Positions 51,791 through 61,091 of a DNA stretch of 64,000 nt are shown here, in pieces. The notes under the pieces were generated by a model that was not told where the DNA came from, ran no database searches, and was given only the letters and a program-made list of their open reading frames with translations. Within the stretch, counting starts at the first letter, position 1, and every line of letters begins with the position of its first letter. The stretch comes from Rhizobium sp. R635. Its GTDB lineage: Bacteria; Pseudomonadota; Alphaproteobacteria; Rhizobiales; Rhizobiaceae. The stretch spans positions 248,001 through 312,000 of the forward strand of contig NZ_LOKX01000034.1 in NCBI RefSeq assembly GCF_002211285.1, given 5' to 3'. Position numbers and translations under genes: made by a program.

Positions 51791-52447
51791 ATGGCGGGAA
51801 AAAATCAGGGCATCGACCGCAGCGAACCTTGGCGGGACTTTGCCAAGGTCCGAGGGGAAAGGCGTCCGTCCAATTCGTCACGATCTCACCGGATCAGCAG
51901 AATACTGAAGCGCGCCTTGGATATCATCGTCGCGGCAAGTCTCTTGTTCCTTCTGGCGCCGCTCCTCCTGTCGGTGGCAATCATCGTCACGCTAAGCGAG
52001 GGGGGGCCTGTTTTCAATTGCCATATTCGGGTTGGTTATAAAGGAAGAGAGTTCAACTGCCTCGAGTTCCGCACGGTCAGAGCCGATGCGACGCCCAATC
52101 CGCATGTGACTGTCGTCGGCGACATCCTGAGACGATCGAGCCTCGATAAACTTCCGCAATTGATCAATGTGTTGTTTGGCCGGATGAGCCTCGTCGGCCC
52201 ACGCGCCGTCACGAGGGAAGAACTACAGCGCTACGGCGAACATGCCTATGCCTATATGTCCGTTCGCCCCGGCCTGACCGGCCTTTGGCAGACCGCCGGC
52301 CTCGGCGAAACCAGCCATCGGAACAATATCTCCCTCGATATCGAGTATCTCTCCAACTGGACGCTCGTTTGGGATTTCGTGATCATGGCAAAGACAATCA
52401 CCGCCCTTCTTTCCCGGCACGCCTTATTGCCCAGGCTGGACTCCTAG
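51791..52447 (+). CDS. Phosphoglycosyl transferase paralogue lacking catalytic residues
   Basis: The 218-residue protein aligns along its length with the transferase at 41241 and keeps the reentrant helix (LKRALDIIVAASLLFLLAPLL), SLVGPR and VRPGLTGLWQT. Key positions differ: the aspartate-glutamate pair is D119-K120 (codon 52148-52150 is AAA), KFRTM is EFRTV, GPRP is GPRA, the GRN after WQT is GLG, and 24 residues are missing after residue 100. It is probably inactive as a classical PGT, although the frame is intact and the start has a GGAGACG site. It may bind lipid or partners instead. Confidence 0.85.
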   Translation: MAGKNQGIDRSEPWRDFAKVRGERRPSNSSRSHRISRILKRALDIIVAASLLFLLAPLLLSVAIIVTLSEGGPVFNCHIRVGYKGREFNCLEFRTVRADATPNPHVTVVGDILRRSSLDKLPQLINVLFGRMSLVGPRAVTREELQRYGEHAYAYMSVRPGLTGLWQTAGLGETSHRNNISLDIEYLSNWTLVWDFVIMAKTITALLSRHALLPRLDS

Positions 52448-52492
52448 AACCTTTCGGACGCACGACCGACGTTCCAGCATATGTCGGCCGCC

Positions 52493-52798
52493 TCATCCAT
52501 GAGGAGGCTTGCCGGTCGCATGCGGGCGGTCGGCGATGGCGTTCCTTTTGCGGCTGCGGCGCTTTTGAATATGCCCCCATAGGGAAAAGGCGAAGAGGCC
52601 TGCCAGATAGCATATCTCCATCAGGACGAGCAGCTGAAGGCAGGAAACGATCGCGTCCGGTAGGGAAGAGCCCTTCAGCAGGATCACGACGCCCATGGCC
52701 GCGACCACCAGAAAAGCAAAAATCGCAAAGGCCCAGGCGCGAATGGTCGCTCCGGCGGCGATGGAGACGGCGACCACGATGAGCGCGCTCTTCAGCAT
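52493..52798 (-). CDS. Small two-or-three-helix membrane protein, unrecognised family (copy 2)
   Basis: The 101-residue paralogue of the protein at 47789 shares SIAAGATIRAWAFAIFAFLV with one change, then a second and third hydrophobic stretch (near 30-40 and 48-70, LLVLMEICYLAGLFAF) and a basic tail (HIQKRRSRKR). The start follows GAGAGGGG. It converges with the degenerate transferase, 45 bp apart, so here the module is compact. Function is unknown. Confidence 0.72.
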   Translation of the reverse strand: MLKSALIVVAVSIAAGATIRAWAFAIFAFLVVAAMGVVILLKGSSLPDAIVSCLQLLVLMEICYLAGLFAFSLWGHIQKRRSRKRNAIADRPHATGKPPHG

Positions 52799-53163
52799 CA
52801 ATACCCCTCTCTTCACGCCTCCTTCGAGCCGTCGCCGGTCTTCAAGACACGACAAAACCCAAAGTCGAAACGAAGTTCGATCGAAGTATTTTATCGGTTA
52901 CGGTTAAAATATCGCTAAAGCCCGATGGACAAGGTGTTCGACCCGCGGCGCAGAATATTCCACTATTCATCCGGAGAAGGCTTTTCCTCAGCATTTCGGC
53001 CGAAAAGATCTACCTGCTGAAGAGGATCTCACGCGGGCGACCGCCCATGCGCAACGAAACAAAGCCGCCGCGATGGCGAGCTCCGCTGATCTCTTTGTTG
53101 GTGACATACCGCGATGAACCGTCGGCCTTGGCGTCCCGTCGACGCCGGGCTGGGCGGAGAAGC
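52799..53163. other. Intergenic region without recognised gene
   Basis: This 365-bp stretch lies between the small membrane protein start and the acyltransferase stop, both minus. It is AT-rich near 52865-52920, the probable promoter of the small gene. Frames through the rest look like shadows. I see no RNA gene or strong repeat. Confidence 0.45.
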
Positions 53164-54273
53164 CTATTTCGAGACCGCGCCGGCCAATCCCCGTCTCATG
53201 CCGTATTGAAGACGGAGATTTTCGAGCCAGGTGACCTGCTTGCGCAATTTCAATGCCGGCTTTTCGATGAATCTCCACGAAAAGGCAGCGAAGCCGGTGG
53301 CGATGATGCTGCAGACGATACCGTTCAGCCACCAATTATGCGCCCACGGCCCGAGCGCCACGAAGGCCTGCTGGATCGGGTAGCCATAGAGGAAGACCCC
53401 ATAAGAATAATCGGCGCCGCGCAGGATGCCGAGTTTGGCGGGCGAGGTCAGGCCGAGGAAGACCGTGACATAGGCCATTGCCGGAATGGCGACGAAATCC
53501 CCAAAGGAAGTGAACCAATAAGCGCCGAGTATGAAGGCCACGGAGGCGAGGAAGATCCTGATGTCCCAGAGAATCTTGTCCCTGTAGAGATAGAAGGTCA
53601 CCCCTGCGAGGAAAGCACAGATGAGCAGATTGCCCGATGCCGTCGTCGGCATGTTCGCCCAGTCGCTGCCGTGCTTCCAGTATCGTGCAAGAGCAAAGCC
53701 TATGATCAAGGCCGCCGTGACGACGAGAGCGATCACGCGCCGCCTGACCACGCCGAGCAGGAAAAGCGCGGCGATCACGATATAGCATTCGAGCTCGAAC
53801 GGCACCGTCCAGAGCTGCCCGTTCACCATCGCGGCATCGGGATTGTCCAGGAACACGCCTGGAAGGTTGAAGTGAATGTGCCCGGTGACGTTCATCAGAT
53901 AGGTAAAGAACTGCGGATCGGTGAAGTAGTCACGCAGGTCATATTCTGTATAGATCGCTCCGAGTATAAAGGCGGCCAGCAACACCTCTACCGTAAGTGC
54001 AGGATAGATCCGGATAAACCGGTTCCCCAGGAAGGAAATCAATGTCTTCGACCGTTCGAGACTGCCGGCCACCAGAAACCCGCTCAAGACGAAGAACATG
54101 GGCAGAACGGACTTCAGAAACGGTCGCAGGGGCGACTCCCAGAGAAACAGATCATCGCCATATGTGACCCGGGCCGTATGTATCCAAAGCACTGAAAAGG
54201 CCAACAGTAGTCGCATATAGTCGAATCCTGTCGGCCGCCCGTTCGCTAGATCAAGCTTTTCCCCGAGAAACAT
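53164..54273 (-). CDS. Acyltransferase family 3 membrane protein (OafA/ExoZ-like)
   Basis: The 369-residue protein has about ten membrane segments and the family-3 opening FDYMRLLLAFSVLWIH, with PMFFVLSGFLVAGSL near 65-80, FIRIYPAL, and the late SYGVFLYGYPIQQ and FIEKPAL motifs. Such proteins O-acetylate or otherwise acylate surface polysaccharides. The ATG is preceded by AAAGGGG; an earlier in-frame start at 54384 is unlikely. It lies at the end of the polysaccharide locus and is divergent from gcd. Confidence 0.9.
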   Translation of the reverse strand: MFLGEKLDLANGRPTGFDYMRLLLAFSVLWIHTARVTYGDDLFLWESPLRPFLKSVLPMFFVLSGFLVAGSLERSKTLISFLGNRFIRIYPALTVEVLLAAFILGAIYTEYDLRDYFTDPQFFTYLMNVTGHIHFNLPGVFLDNPDAAMVNGQLWTVPFELECYIVIAALFLLGVVRRRVIALVVTAALIIGFALARYWKHGSDWANMPTTASGNLLICAFLAGVTFYLYRDKILWDIRIFLASVAFILGAYWFTSFGDFVAIPAMAYVTVFLGLTSPAKLGILRGADYSYGVFLYGYPIQQAFVALGPWAHNWWLNGIVCSIIATGFAAFSWRFIEKPALKLRKQVTWLENLRLQYGMRRGLAGAVSK

Positions 54274-54475
54274 CTGTGCCCCTTTCAGAAATATTGACGC
54301 AATTTGGAATGGCAGGCTGCGACCGCAGCGCGACTGGCGCACCATTGCCGCATCGGCCTCGCGTGTCAGTGACCAGAGGTACATCAGTTAAAAATTGAAC
54401 GAGCGTGGCCTCTCCCGAAGATGATGGTCGGGATGAGATCGAGACGATCGGGCATCAGATTGGATGAGGAGACCT

Positions 54476-56788
54476 ATGAAATTTCTGGCCTTGCTTTTCT
54501 GTATCGTTCTCGCCTTTACCGGACTGGGGCTGACGGGAGCCGGCACCTGGCTGCTCAGCCTCGGCGGCTCGCCCTATTACGCAATCACAGGCCTTGCCTA
54601 TCTCATCGCCGCATTTCTGCTTTGGCACCGGAGAGGATGGGGCGGCCTCATCGTCCTGCTTGCCGCGGTTTTCACCGTTCCATGGGCGCTGTGGGAGTCG
54701 GGCGTCAATTTCTGGGCGCTCTTCGCGCGGCTGATGTCGCCTCTGGCCCTGGCGGGCTTTGCGCTTTTCTTTGCGCCGTCGCTTTGCCCGACCGCCGATC
54801 GGAAGCTCTTCCATGGCGGCGCTTTCATCGCGGCGATCCTGTTCGCCGGGGGCTTCAGCCTTGCTTTCACCCCACACGGCATCATCCGCCCTCCGGCCGA
54901 TATCCCCGCCTACATCGCCGCCAAGGGCGACAACTCCCCGGCCGACTGGACATCCTACGGCCGCACCACGGCGGGAGACCGTTATTCCCCCTTTGACCAG
55001 ATCAACCGTACCAATGTTTCCAAGCTGGATCTCGCCTGGACCTATCGCACCGGAAAGAGCGACGGCGCCGATCAGAACACGCCGCTGCAGATCGGCGATA
55101 CGGTCTACACCTGCACGCCGACCAACGTGATCGCAGCCCTCGATGCGGATAGCGGCAAGCCGCGCTGGACCTTCGATCCCAAGGCGTCGGCGCCCTATTG
55201 GCAGCGTTGCCGCGGCCTCGGCTATTACAAGATGCCGGCCGATGCCCAGTCAGCCGACGGCCTTTGCAACGAGCGCCTGGTGCAGACGACGATCGATGCC
55301 CGCCTCCTGGAGATCGACAGCAGGACCGGCGCGCTTTGCAAGGACTTCGGAGACAATGGCACGGTGCAGCTTTCCCAGGGCATGGGCGAGGTTAAAACGG
55401 GCTATTACTTCCAGACATCGGCGCCGCTGATCGCCCGTAACCTGATCGTCATCGGCGGCTGGGTCACCGACAACCAGGAGATCGGCGAACCATCGGGCGT
55501 GATCCGCGCCTTCAACGTCGTCACCGGTGAGCTCGAATGGGCGTGGGATCTCGGCAATCCCGAGACCACCAAGCTTCCGCCGGAAGGCCAGACCTATACG
55601 CGGGCGACGCCGAACATGTGGACGACAGCCGCCTTCGACGACAAGCTCGGCCTCATCTATGCGCCGCTCGGCAATACCACGCCGGATTATTACGGCGTCG
55701 ATCGTCCTGCCTTCGCCGATCAATATAACGCGACATTGGTCGCGCTCGACGTGGCGACGGGCCGGGAGAGATGGAAATTCCAGACCGTGCATCACGACAT
55801 CTGGGATTACGACCTGCCGGCCCAACCCGCACTGATCGACCTGCCCGACGGCAACGGCGGCACCGTGCCTGCGCTTCTACAGACCACCAAACGCGGGCAG
55901 CTTTTCCTGCTCAACCGCCAGACCGGCGCCCCGCTTGCCGAGGTTCAGGAAAAGCCGGTGCCGCAGCAAGGCGGCGCGCCGGAAGAGAAATTGTCTCCGA
56001 CCCAGCCTTACTCCGTCGGCATGCCGACGATCGGCGCGGAACGCGTGACCGAGCAGACGGCCTGGGGCCTGACGATGTTCGATCAACTGGCCTGCCGCAT
56101 CGCCTTTCGAAGGATCCGCTATGACGGCGATTTCACTCCGATCGGCACGCAGAGCGCCATCCAGCAACCGGGAAATCTCGGCGGCCTCAATTGGGGAAGC
56201 GTCTCCGTCGACCTGCCCAACAACCGGGTTTTCCTGAACGATATCCGCGTGCCCAGCATCTTCGCGCTCGTTCCGCGCAGTGAATATGTCGATTTTGCCT
56301 TGACGACGACGGCGCACGGTCCCTCCGCCCCGCAGCGGGGCACGCCCTACGGCATGAACACCGAGATGTGGACATCGAGGCTCCGCGTCCCCTGCACGCA
56401 ACCGCCGTTCGGCACCGTCACATCAGTCGATCTGAACACCCGCAAGATCGCATGGCAGGTTCCGGCAGGGACGGCCGAGGAACTCGGGCCGTTCAAGATC
56501 AAGACCCATCTGCCCATGCCGATGGGGCTGCCGAGTTATGCCGGCACGTCCGCGACCGCCGGCGGCCTCGTCTTCTTCGCCGGGTTCCAGGACTATTACA
56601 TCCGCGCCTATGATGCCGAAAACGGCGCCGAACTCTGGAAATATCCCCTGCCCGTCGGCTCGAGCGCGACGCCGATGACTTACGTCTCGCCGAAAACAGG
56701 CAAGCAATATGTCGTCATTTCGGTCGGCGGAGCGCCGTATTCAAAGGATGCCGGCGATTACGTGCTCGCCTTCAGCCTGAAAGATTGA
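54476..56788 (+). CDS. gcd: Membrane-bound PQQ-dependent glucose dehydrogenase
   Basis: The 770-residue enzyme oxidises glucose to gluconolactone in the periplasm and passes electrons to ubiquinone. Five membrane helices fill residues 1-140, followed by an eight-bladed quinoprotein domain (SPADWTSYGRTTAGDRYSPF onward). HHDIWDYDLPAQP near 440 carries the expected catalytic aspartate, and the length is close to E. coli Gcd (796). GAGGAG just upstream favours this ATG over one at 54464. No pqq biosynthesis gene is in the window, so activity depends on cofactor made or obtained elsewhere. Confidence 0.94.
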   Translation: MKFLALLFCIVLAFTGLGLTGAGTWLLSLGGSPYYAITGLAYLIAAFLLWHRRGWGGLIVLLAAVFTVPWALWESGVNFWALFARLMSPLALAGFALFFAPSLCPTADRKLFHGGAFIAAILFAGGFSLAFTPHGIIRPPADIPAYIAAKGDNSPADWTSYGRTTAGDRYSPFDQINRTNVSKLDLAWTYRTGKSDGADQNTPLQIGDTVYTCTPTNVIAALDADSGKPRWTFDPKASAPYWQRCRGLGYYKMPADAQSADGLCNERLVQTTIDARLLEIDSRTGALCKDFGDNGTVQLSQGMGEVKTGYYFQTSAPLIARNLIVIGGWVTDNQEIGEPSGVIRAFNVVTGELEWAWDLGNPETTKLPPEGQTYTRATPNMWTTAAFDDKLGLIYAPLGNTTPDYYGVDRPAFADQYNATLVALDVATGRERWKFQTVHHDIWDYDLPAQPALIDLPDGNGGTVPALLQTTKRGQLFLLNRQTGAPLAEVQEKPVPQQGGAPEEKLSPTQPYSVGMPTIGAERVTEQTAWGLTMFDQLACRIAFRRIRYDGDFTPIGTQSAIQQPGNLGGLNWGSVSVDLPNNRVFLNDIRVPSIFALVPRSEYVDFALTTTAHGPSAPQRGTPYGMNTEMWTSRLRVPCTQPPFGTVTSVDLNTRKIAWQVPAGTAEELGPFKIKTHLPMPMGLPSYAGTSATAGGLVFFAGFQDYYIRAYDAENGAELWKYPLPVGSSATPMTYVSPKTGKQYVVISVGGAPYSKDAGDYVLAFSLKD

Positions 56789-56892
56789 GATTGGCTGCAT
56801 CTCTAGCCCCGGATCTCGACCGGCCGGCGCAAATTGCGCACGACGCGAGCAAGACAAGATGTCTTCATTGAGGCCGCGAAATGCCGTCTAAA

Positions 56893-56930
56893 CACGATTG
56901 CGATCGTGATCGGGCCGCTCACGCGGCCCG
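56893..56930 (-). terminator. Tandem hairpins after the minus-strand sugar operon
   Basis: Read on the minus strand, a GC-rich stem (arms 56923-56930 and 56911-56918, loop of four) lies 9 bp after the isomerase stop, followed by a second stem of ATCGTG/CACGAT type (56903-56908 with 56893-56898) and then TTTAG. Together they look like a terminator for the long operon. They could also stop gcd transcription. Confidence 0.6.
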
Positions 56931-56939
56931 GATCGAAAT

Positions 56940-57881
56940 TCACCGGCTGATGGTCGCCTGGAGCGCGTCGATCGAGGATTGGATCCCTGCCTCGGTCGAC
57001 ATGGTGAAGTCTTCCATCTCAAGGCTGACCCAGCCGTTATGGCCTGCCATGCGCACCACGGAGAAGAACTCCTTCCACCATTGCAGATCATGCCCGGCGC
57101 CGACGGCGACGTAGTTCCAGCTGCGGTTGGCGACGTCCGTGACCTCCTTCAATTCCAGCAGGCCGTTCACATCAGCGAGGCCGCGCTCGATGCGGGTGTC
57201 CTTGCCGTGGCAATGGTGGATCGCACCGCCGAGCGCACGTGCCGAAGCGATCGGATCGGCGCCCATCCACATGAGATGCGAGGGATCGAGGTTCATCCCC
57301 ACCGTCGGCCCGACTTCGTTGCGCAGGCGGAACAGCGTCTCGGGGTTCCACACCAGCATCGCGGAGAAGTTTTCAAGCGCGTATTTCTCGACACCGACCT
57401 CTCTCGCGAGCTTCACCAGATCATGCCAAAGCGGGAAGGCTCGGTCCTCCCATTGATAGCGGTCGCGTTCCGGCATCTCCTCCGGCCAGCTCTTGGTGTA
57501 GACGAGCCAGTTCGGAACCGTATCGCCGGGCGCCGCTTCCGGAAGACCGGACATTGTCACGATGGTTTTGATGCCGATCTCGCCGGCAAGACGAATGGTG
57601 TCCTTCATCTCTTTCAGGTGCCGCTTGCCCATGGCACCCGGGTCGAGAGGATTCGCCGAGCAGTTCAGCGCCGCGATTTCGAGGCCGCGGGCCTCGATTT
57701 CCTTGAGCTTCGTTCTCAGAAGCGCCTTGTCGGCCAGGAGTTCGTCGGCGCGGAAATGCGGTGCGCGCGACCAGCCGCCGCCGGTCATCTCGATGCCCTC
57801 GACGCCGAATTTGACGCATTTGTCGAGCATGTCGGTGAAGGAAAGGTCGCCCATCACATCGGTGCAGATCGAAAGTTTCAT
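56940..57881 (-). CDS. TIM-barrel sugar isomerase/epimerase (xylose-isomerase-like family)
   Basis: The 313-residue protein starts MKLSICTDVMGDLSF and has the metal-site segments YALENF near 165, GMNLDPSHLMWMG near 195 and HCHGKDTRI near 220, with a final SLEMED glutamate. These fit the AP-endonuclease-2 family of sugar isomerases and epimerases. It is the last gene of the minus-strand operon, 78 bp after a Gfo/Idh/MocA gene, which it commonly accompanies. The substrate is unknown; keto-inositols and 3-keto sugars are candidates. Confidence 0.85.
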   Translation of the reverse strand: MKLSICTDVMGDLSFTDMLDKCVKFGVEGIEMTGGGWSRAPHFRADELLADKALLRTKLKEIEARGLEIAALNCSANPLDPGAMGKRHLKEMKDTIRLAGEIGIKTIVTMSGLPEAAPGDTVPNWLVYTKSWPEEMPERDRYQWEDRAFPLWHDLVKLAREVGVEKYALENFSAMLVWNPETLFRLRNEVGPTVGMNLDPSHLMWMGADPIASARALGGAIHHCHGKDTRIERGLADVNGLLELKEVTDVANRSWNYVAVGAGHDLQWWKEFFSVVRMAGHNGWVSLEMEDFTMSTEAGIQSSIDALQATISR

Positions 57882-57959
57882 GTCATCGTCTTCCTGAAAG
57901 AGAGGGTGGGGACGCGTCGGGGTGGAGGATTGAGGAGAGCCGGCGCGCCCCCGGGGTAC

Positions 57960-59132
57960 TCATTTGAAGTCGACCCAGGCGGAACCCGCATCGGCCGAGC
58001 GCACGCAGTTCTCCAGCCAGCGCACGCCTTCGGTGCCGGCTTCGATGCCGGGATAGGGATGGTTCTTGAGGAAGGCCTCATCGCCACGGCGTTTGGCGTC
58101 GATCGCCTGGGCGATCCAGAGGTAGATGTTCGCCCAGCTGTCGCCGAGGCCCTCGGTATGCAGCGCACCCATGCGGTCAACCGCGAGGCTTTCCTCTTCG
58201 AGATAAGGCATGCCGTGATGCAGGGTGCGGTTCGGCTCGCCCTGCACTTCGTAGATCAACTGGTCGGGATGGGAATCGGACCATTCGATGGAGGCCTTGG
58301 AGCCGACGAAGCGATAGCGCTGCGACCCCATATTGCCGGCATTGACCGACGATACCCAGAGACGACCACGGGCGCCGTTGTCGTAATGCATGAGAACCGT
58401 CGCATGGTCTTCGAGCGGCGCGCGGGTCGGAATGAAGGCCTTGCGGTCGCAGAGCAGCTTTTCGATCTTCAGATGCGGCAGCACCACTTCCGAGAGGTAG
58501 TAGAGATGCGTGCCGATATCGCCGAGAACGAAGGTCGGGCCCGCCGTCTTTGGATTGGTACGCCATTTCACCGCTTCGCCGGCGCCGACATCGTCGCCCG
58601 CGTTGAAGCCGTGGGTATACTGCATGTCGACGATTCTTATATCGCCGAGCATCCCCTTCTTGACCATCGCCGCCATCTGATGAACCAGCGGATGGCCGGT
58701 GAAACCGTAGGTGACGCCGACGATCAGGCCCTTCTCCTCGGCCAGTTTGGCAACCTCATCGCATTCGGCGACGGTGAAGAATAGCGGCTTTTCGCAGATC
58801 ACATGCAGGCCGGCTTCGAGGCATGCCTTGGTGATCTCGTAATGGGTGAAATTCGGCGTGGCGATCGAGACGACCTCGATGCCGTCCTCGCGCCCTGCCT
58901 CCCCGGCGATCAGCTCCTTGTAGTCGGCATAACATCTGTCGGCGACAACGCCGAGCTTCGTGCCGAAATCGCGTCCGCGCTCGGCGTCGAGGTCGAAGGC
59001 TCCGCAGACCAGCCGATAGGTGCCGTCGCGCAGCGCCCCGGTGCGATGCTTGTAGCCCACCTGACCGGTGCGCCCGCCACCGACCATACCCCAGCGCAGT
59101 GGGCGTGAAATCGTTCTTTCTCCGTTGATCAT
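57960..59132 (-). CDS. Gfo/Idh/MocA-family oxidoreductase
   Basis: The 390-residue NAD(P)-dependent dehydrogenase has an N-terminal Rossmann motif WGMVGGGRTGQVG near residues 13-25, the ICEKPL motif near 110 with the conserved lysine, and GDIGTHLYYLSE near 195 with the substrate-side histidine. The C-terminal domain has the family's open sheet. Members of this length act on inositols, glucosides or keto sugars. It lies 30 bp after another Gfo/Idh/MocA gene in the same operon. Confidence 0.88.
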   Translation of the reverse strand: MINGERTISRPLRWGMVGGGRTGQVGYKHRTGALRDGTYRLVCGAFDLDAERGRDFGTKLGVVADRCYADYKELIAGEAGREDGIEVVSIATPNFTHYEITKACLEAGLHVICEKPLFFTVAECDEVAKLAEEKGLIVGVTYGFTGHPLVHQMAAMVKKGMLGDIRIVDMQYTHGFNAGDDVGAGEAVKWRTNPKTAGPTFVLGDIGTHLYYLSEVVLPHLKIEKLLCDRKAFIPTRAPLEDHATVLMHYDNGARGRLWVSSVNAGNMGSQRYRFVGSKASIEWSDSHPDQLIYEVQGEPNRTLHHGMPYLEEESLAVDRMGALHTEGLGDSWANIYLWIAQAIDAKRRGDEAFLKNHPYPGIEAGTEGVRWLENCVRSADAGSAWVDFK

Positions 59133-59163
59133 CTGATCATCGCTCCTGAAATAGCCTGCCGCA

Positions 59164-60189
59164 TCATTCCGCCGCCATGGCGGCCGGAGGTCCGTAAAGG
59201 TTGGGTTTCGGTATCATTTGAACCGGCTCGAGACCGCCGCTGTCGACAGCGCGCAGGGCCGCATCTGCCACGAGCGTCGCTGCATATCCGTCCCAGGTGG
59301 AAGGACCGCTGGCCGTGCCGCCGGAGGCGGCGACGATCCATTCGCGGAATTCCTGGTCGTAGGCATCGATGAAGCGCTCCCGCCAGTCCTCGGGGATTGC
59401 CTGACGAATGCCGTGCGCATCTGAAATCACGGTTGCCGGACGGTTCGGAAGCGCCGCAACGCCCGCTTCGCAGCTGATCTCGCCGCGGATATCGTAGCCA
59501 TAGGCGATGTTCACCGAGATCTCGACGTCGACGAGCGCGCCCGAGGCCATGTGCAGGAGAACGAAGACCGGGTCGCGCAACGCGCCGCCGCGCGAGGAAC
59601 GGCGCGGCACGCGCACCTCTACTCCGGTAACTTCGTCGGACAGAAGCCAGCGGGAAATATCCGCATCATGCACCAGCGTGTCGTTCAGCGGCATCTCGGA
59701 GGTGTAAAGCCCTTCGGGAACCGATGCGTTGCGATGCACGGAATGGAACATCAGCGGTGCGCCAAGTTTGCCTCCGTCGATCACCACCTTGAGGCGGCGA
59801 TAATCGGCATCGAAGCGGCGCATGAAGCCGACCTGCACCAGCCGCCGGCCGAAAGCCGCTTCGGCCTCCATCACACGGAGCGCCGCCATCTCGGATGTCA
59901 CCAGCGGCTTTTCGCAGAAGACCGGCTTGCCGGCGGCGATGCAGGCGAGCAACTGCTCCTCATGCGCCGGCCCCCAGGAGCAGATGACCACGGCCTGCAC
60001 TTTTTCCGAAGAGATCAGGGCCGCAGGGGTGGCGAACACCTCCGCCCCCGCCGGGGTGGCAGCGGCCGCCCGCACCTGGTCGATATCGGTCACACCGACG
60101 ATCTCGACGCCGGAAACCACTTTCGTGAGGCGGCGGATATGATCCTGCCCGATCATACCCGTGCCGATGATGCCAACCCGAAGGGTCAT
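59164..60189 (-). CDS. Gfo/Idh/MocA-family oxidoreductase, inositol dehydrogenase-like
   Basis: The 341-residue enzyme opens MTLRVGIIGTGMIGQDHIRRL, a form typical of myo-inositol 2-dehydrogenases, and has FCEKPL near 92-97 and NDTLVHDADISRWLL near 168-182. IolG is therefore the closest recognisable relative, but substrate choice in this family is not safely predictable. The ATG overlaps the stop of the IolH-like gene by ATGA, so the two are coupled. The frame is open upstream to 60735, but only as a shadow of that gene. Confidence 0.87.
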   Translation of the reverse strand: MTLRVGIIGTGMIGQDHIRRLTKVVSGVEIVGVTDIDQVRAAAATPAGAEVFATPAALISSEKVQAVVICSWGPAHEEQLLACIAAGKPVFCEKPLVTSEMAALRVMEAEAAFGRRLVQVGFMRRFDADYRRLKVVIDGGKLGAPLMFHSVHRNASVPEGLYTSEMPLNDTLVHDADISRWLLSDEVTGVEVRVPRRSSRGGALRDPVFVLLHMASGALVDVEISVNIAYGYDIRGEISCEAGVAALPNRPATVISDAHGIRQAIPEDWRERFIDAYDQEFREWIVAASGGTASGPSTWDGYAATLVADAALRAVDSGGLEPVQMIPKPNLYGPPAAMAAE

Positions 60190-61091
60190 TTTGCCCCCCA
60201 GTGCTTGTCGATGTAGCGCTGCATTTCCGAGCGCATGAAGGTGCCGCTCTGATCGGCCTTGTCTTCCCAGGCGAAAACGCAGGCGGTCATGATGCCGTCG
60301 AAGCCGATTTCGGCGAGCGTGCCGAAGAACTCGTCCCACGGAACCTCGCCCTGGCCGATATTCAGGTGCTGGTGCACCCGGGCATTGGTGCCGGGCGGAT
60401 TGAGGATATAGCGAAGGCCGGACGAGGCCTTGTGATTGAACGTATCGCCGACATGGACATGCGCCAGCACGTCCTTCGCCTCGCGCAGCATCGCCTTGGT
60501 GTCGTCGCCGAAATAGAAGGTGTGCGGGGCGCAATAGAGGAACTTGACGCTCTTCGAATTGACCGTGCGGATGATGTCGAGCGCCGGCTGCAGCGTCTCG
60601 CACCAGTCCTCCGGATGCGGCTCGACATTGAGCTGAATGCCCTCGCGCTCGAAGACCGGCACCAGCTCCTCCATCGAGCGCCACCAGGCGTCCTCGCAGG
60701 CCTCGATCATCGAGCCGGTATGGCAGCAATAGCAAGATCCCTTGTCCGGATGCGGACCGCGGCCGAACTCCGAATTCATCGTGTCGACTTCCAGCTCGAC
60801 CGCGATTTCGATCGCCCGCTTCCAGTGCTTCACCGCCGCCTTGCGCTCGGTCTCATCGTTGGAGGCCCAGCGGTACATCGGCAGCAGCGAGGCGATCCCG
60901 ACATCCGCCTCCTTCAGCGAGCGCTTCAATGTTTTGATCCGCTCGGGAAAGACGCGCGGCGCCTTGAACCATTCGAGGAAATCGCCGCGTGGGGATAGCT
61001 CGATCCAGTCGTAGCCGAGTTCCTTCACCTTCCGGGGCAGTTCTTCGAGCGAGAGATGCCGATGCATGAACGGGTCGAGTGCGATCTTCAT
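60186..61091 (-). CDS. TIM-barrel isomerase, IolH-like
   Basis: The 301-residue protein begins MKIALDPFMHRH and strongly recalls IolH of inositol catabolism: LGYDWIELSPRGDFLEWF, VKHWKRAIEIAVELEVDTMNSEF, NVEPHP, VHVGDTFNHKASSGLRYILNPPG and VHQHLNIGQGEVPWDEFFGTL. An extra cysteine-rich insert (KGSCYCCHTG) sits near residue 118. It probably isomerises or epimerises an inositol- or keto-sugar-derived intermediate. A GGAGATC site precedes the ATG. Confidence 0.87.
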   Translation of the reverse strand: MKIALDPFMHRHLSLEELPRKVKELGYDWIELSPRGDFLEWFKAPRVFPERIKTLKRSLKEADVGIASLLPMYRWASNDETERKAAVKHWKRAIEIAVELEVDTMNSEFGRGPHPDKGSCYCCHTGSMIEACEDAWWRSMEELVPVFEREGIQLNVEPHPEDWCETLQPALDIIRTVNSKSVKFLYCAPHTFYFGDDTKAMLREAKDVLAHVHVGDTFNHKASSGLRYILNPPGTNARVHQHLNIGQGEVPWDEFFGTLAEIGFDGIMTACVFAWEDKADQSGTFMRSEMQRYIDKHWGAK

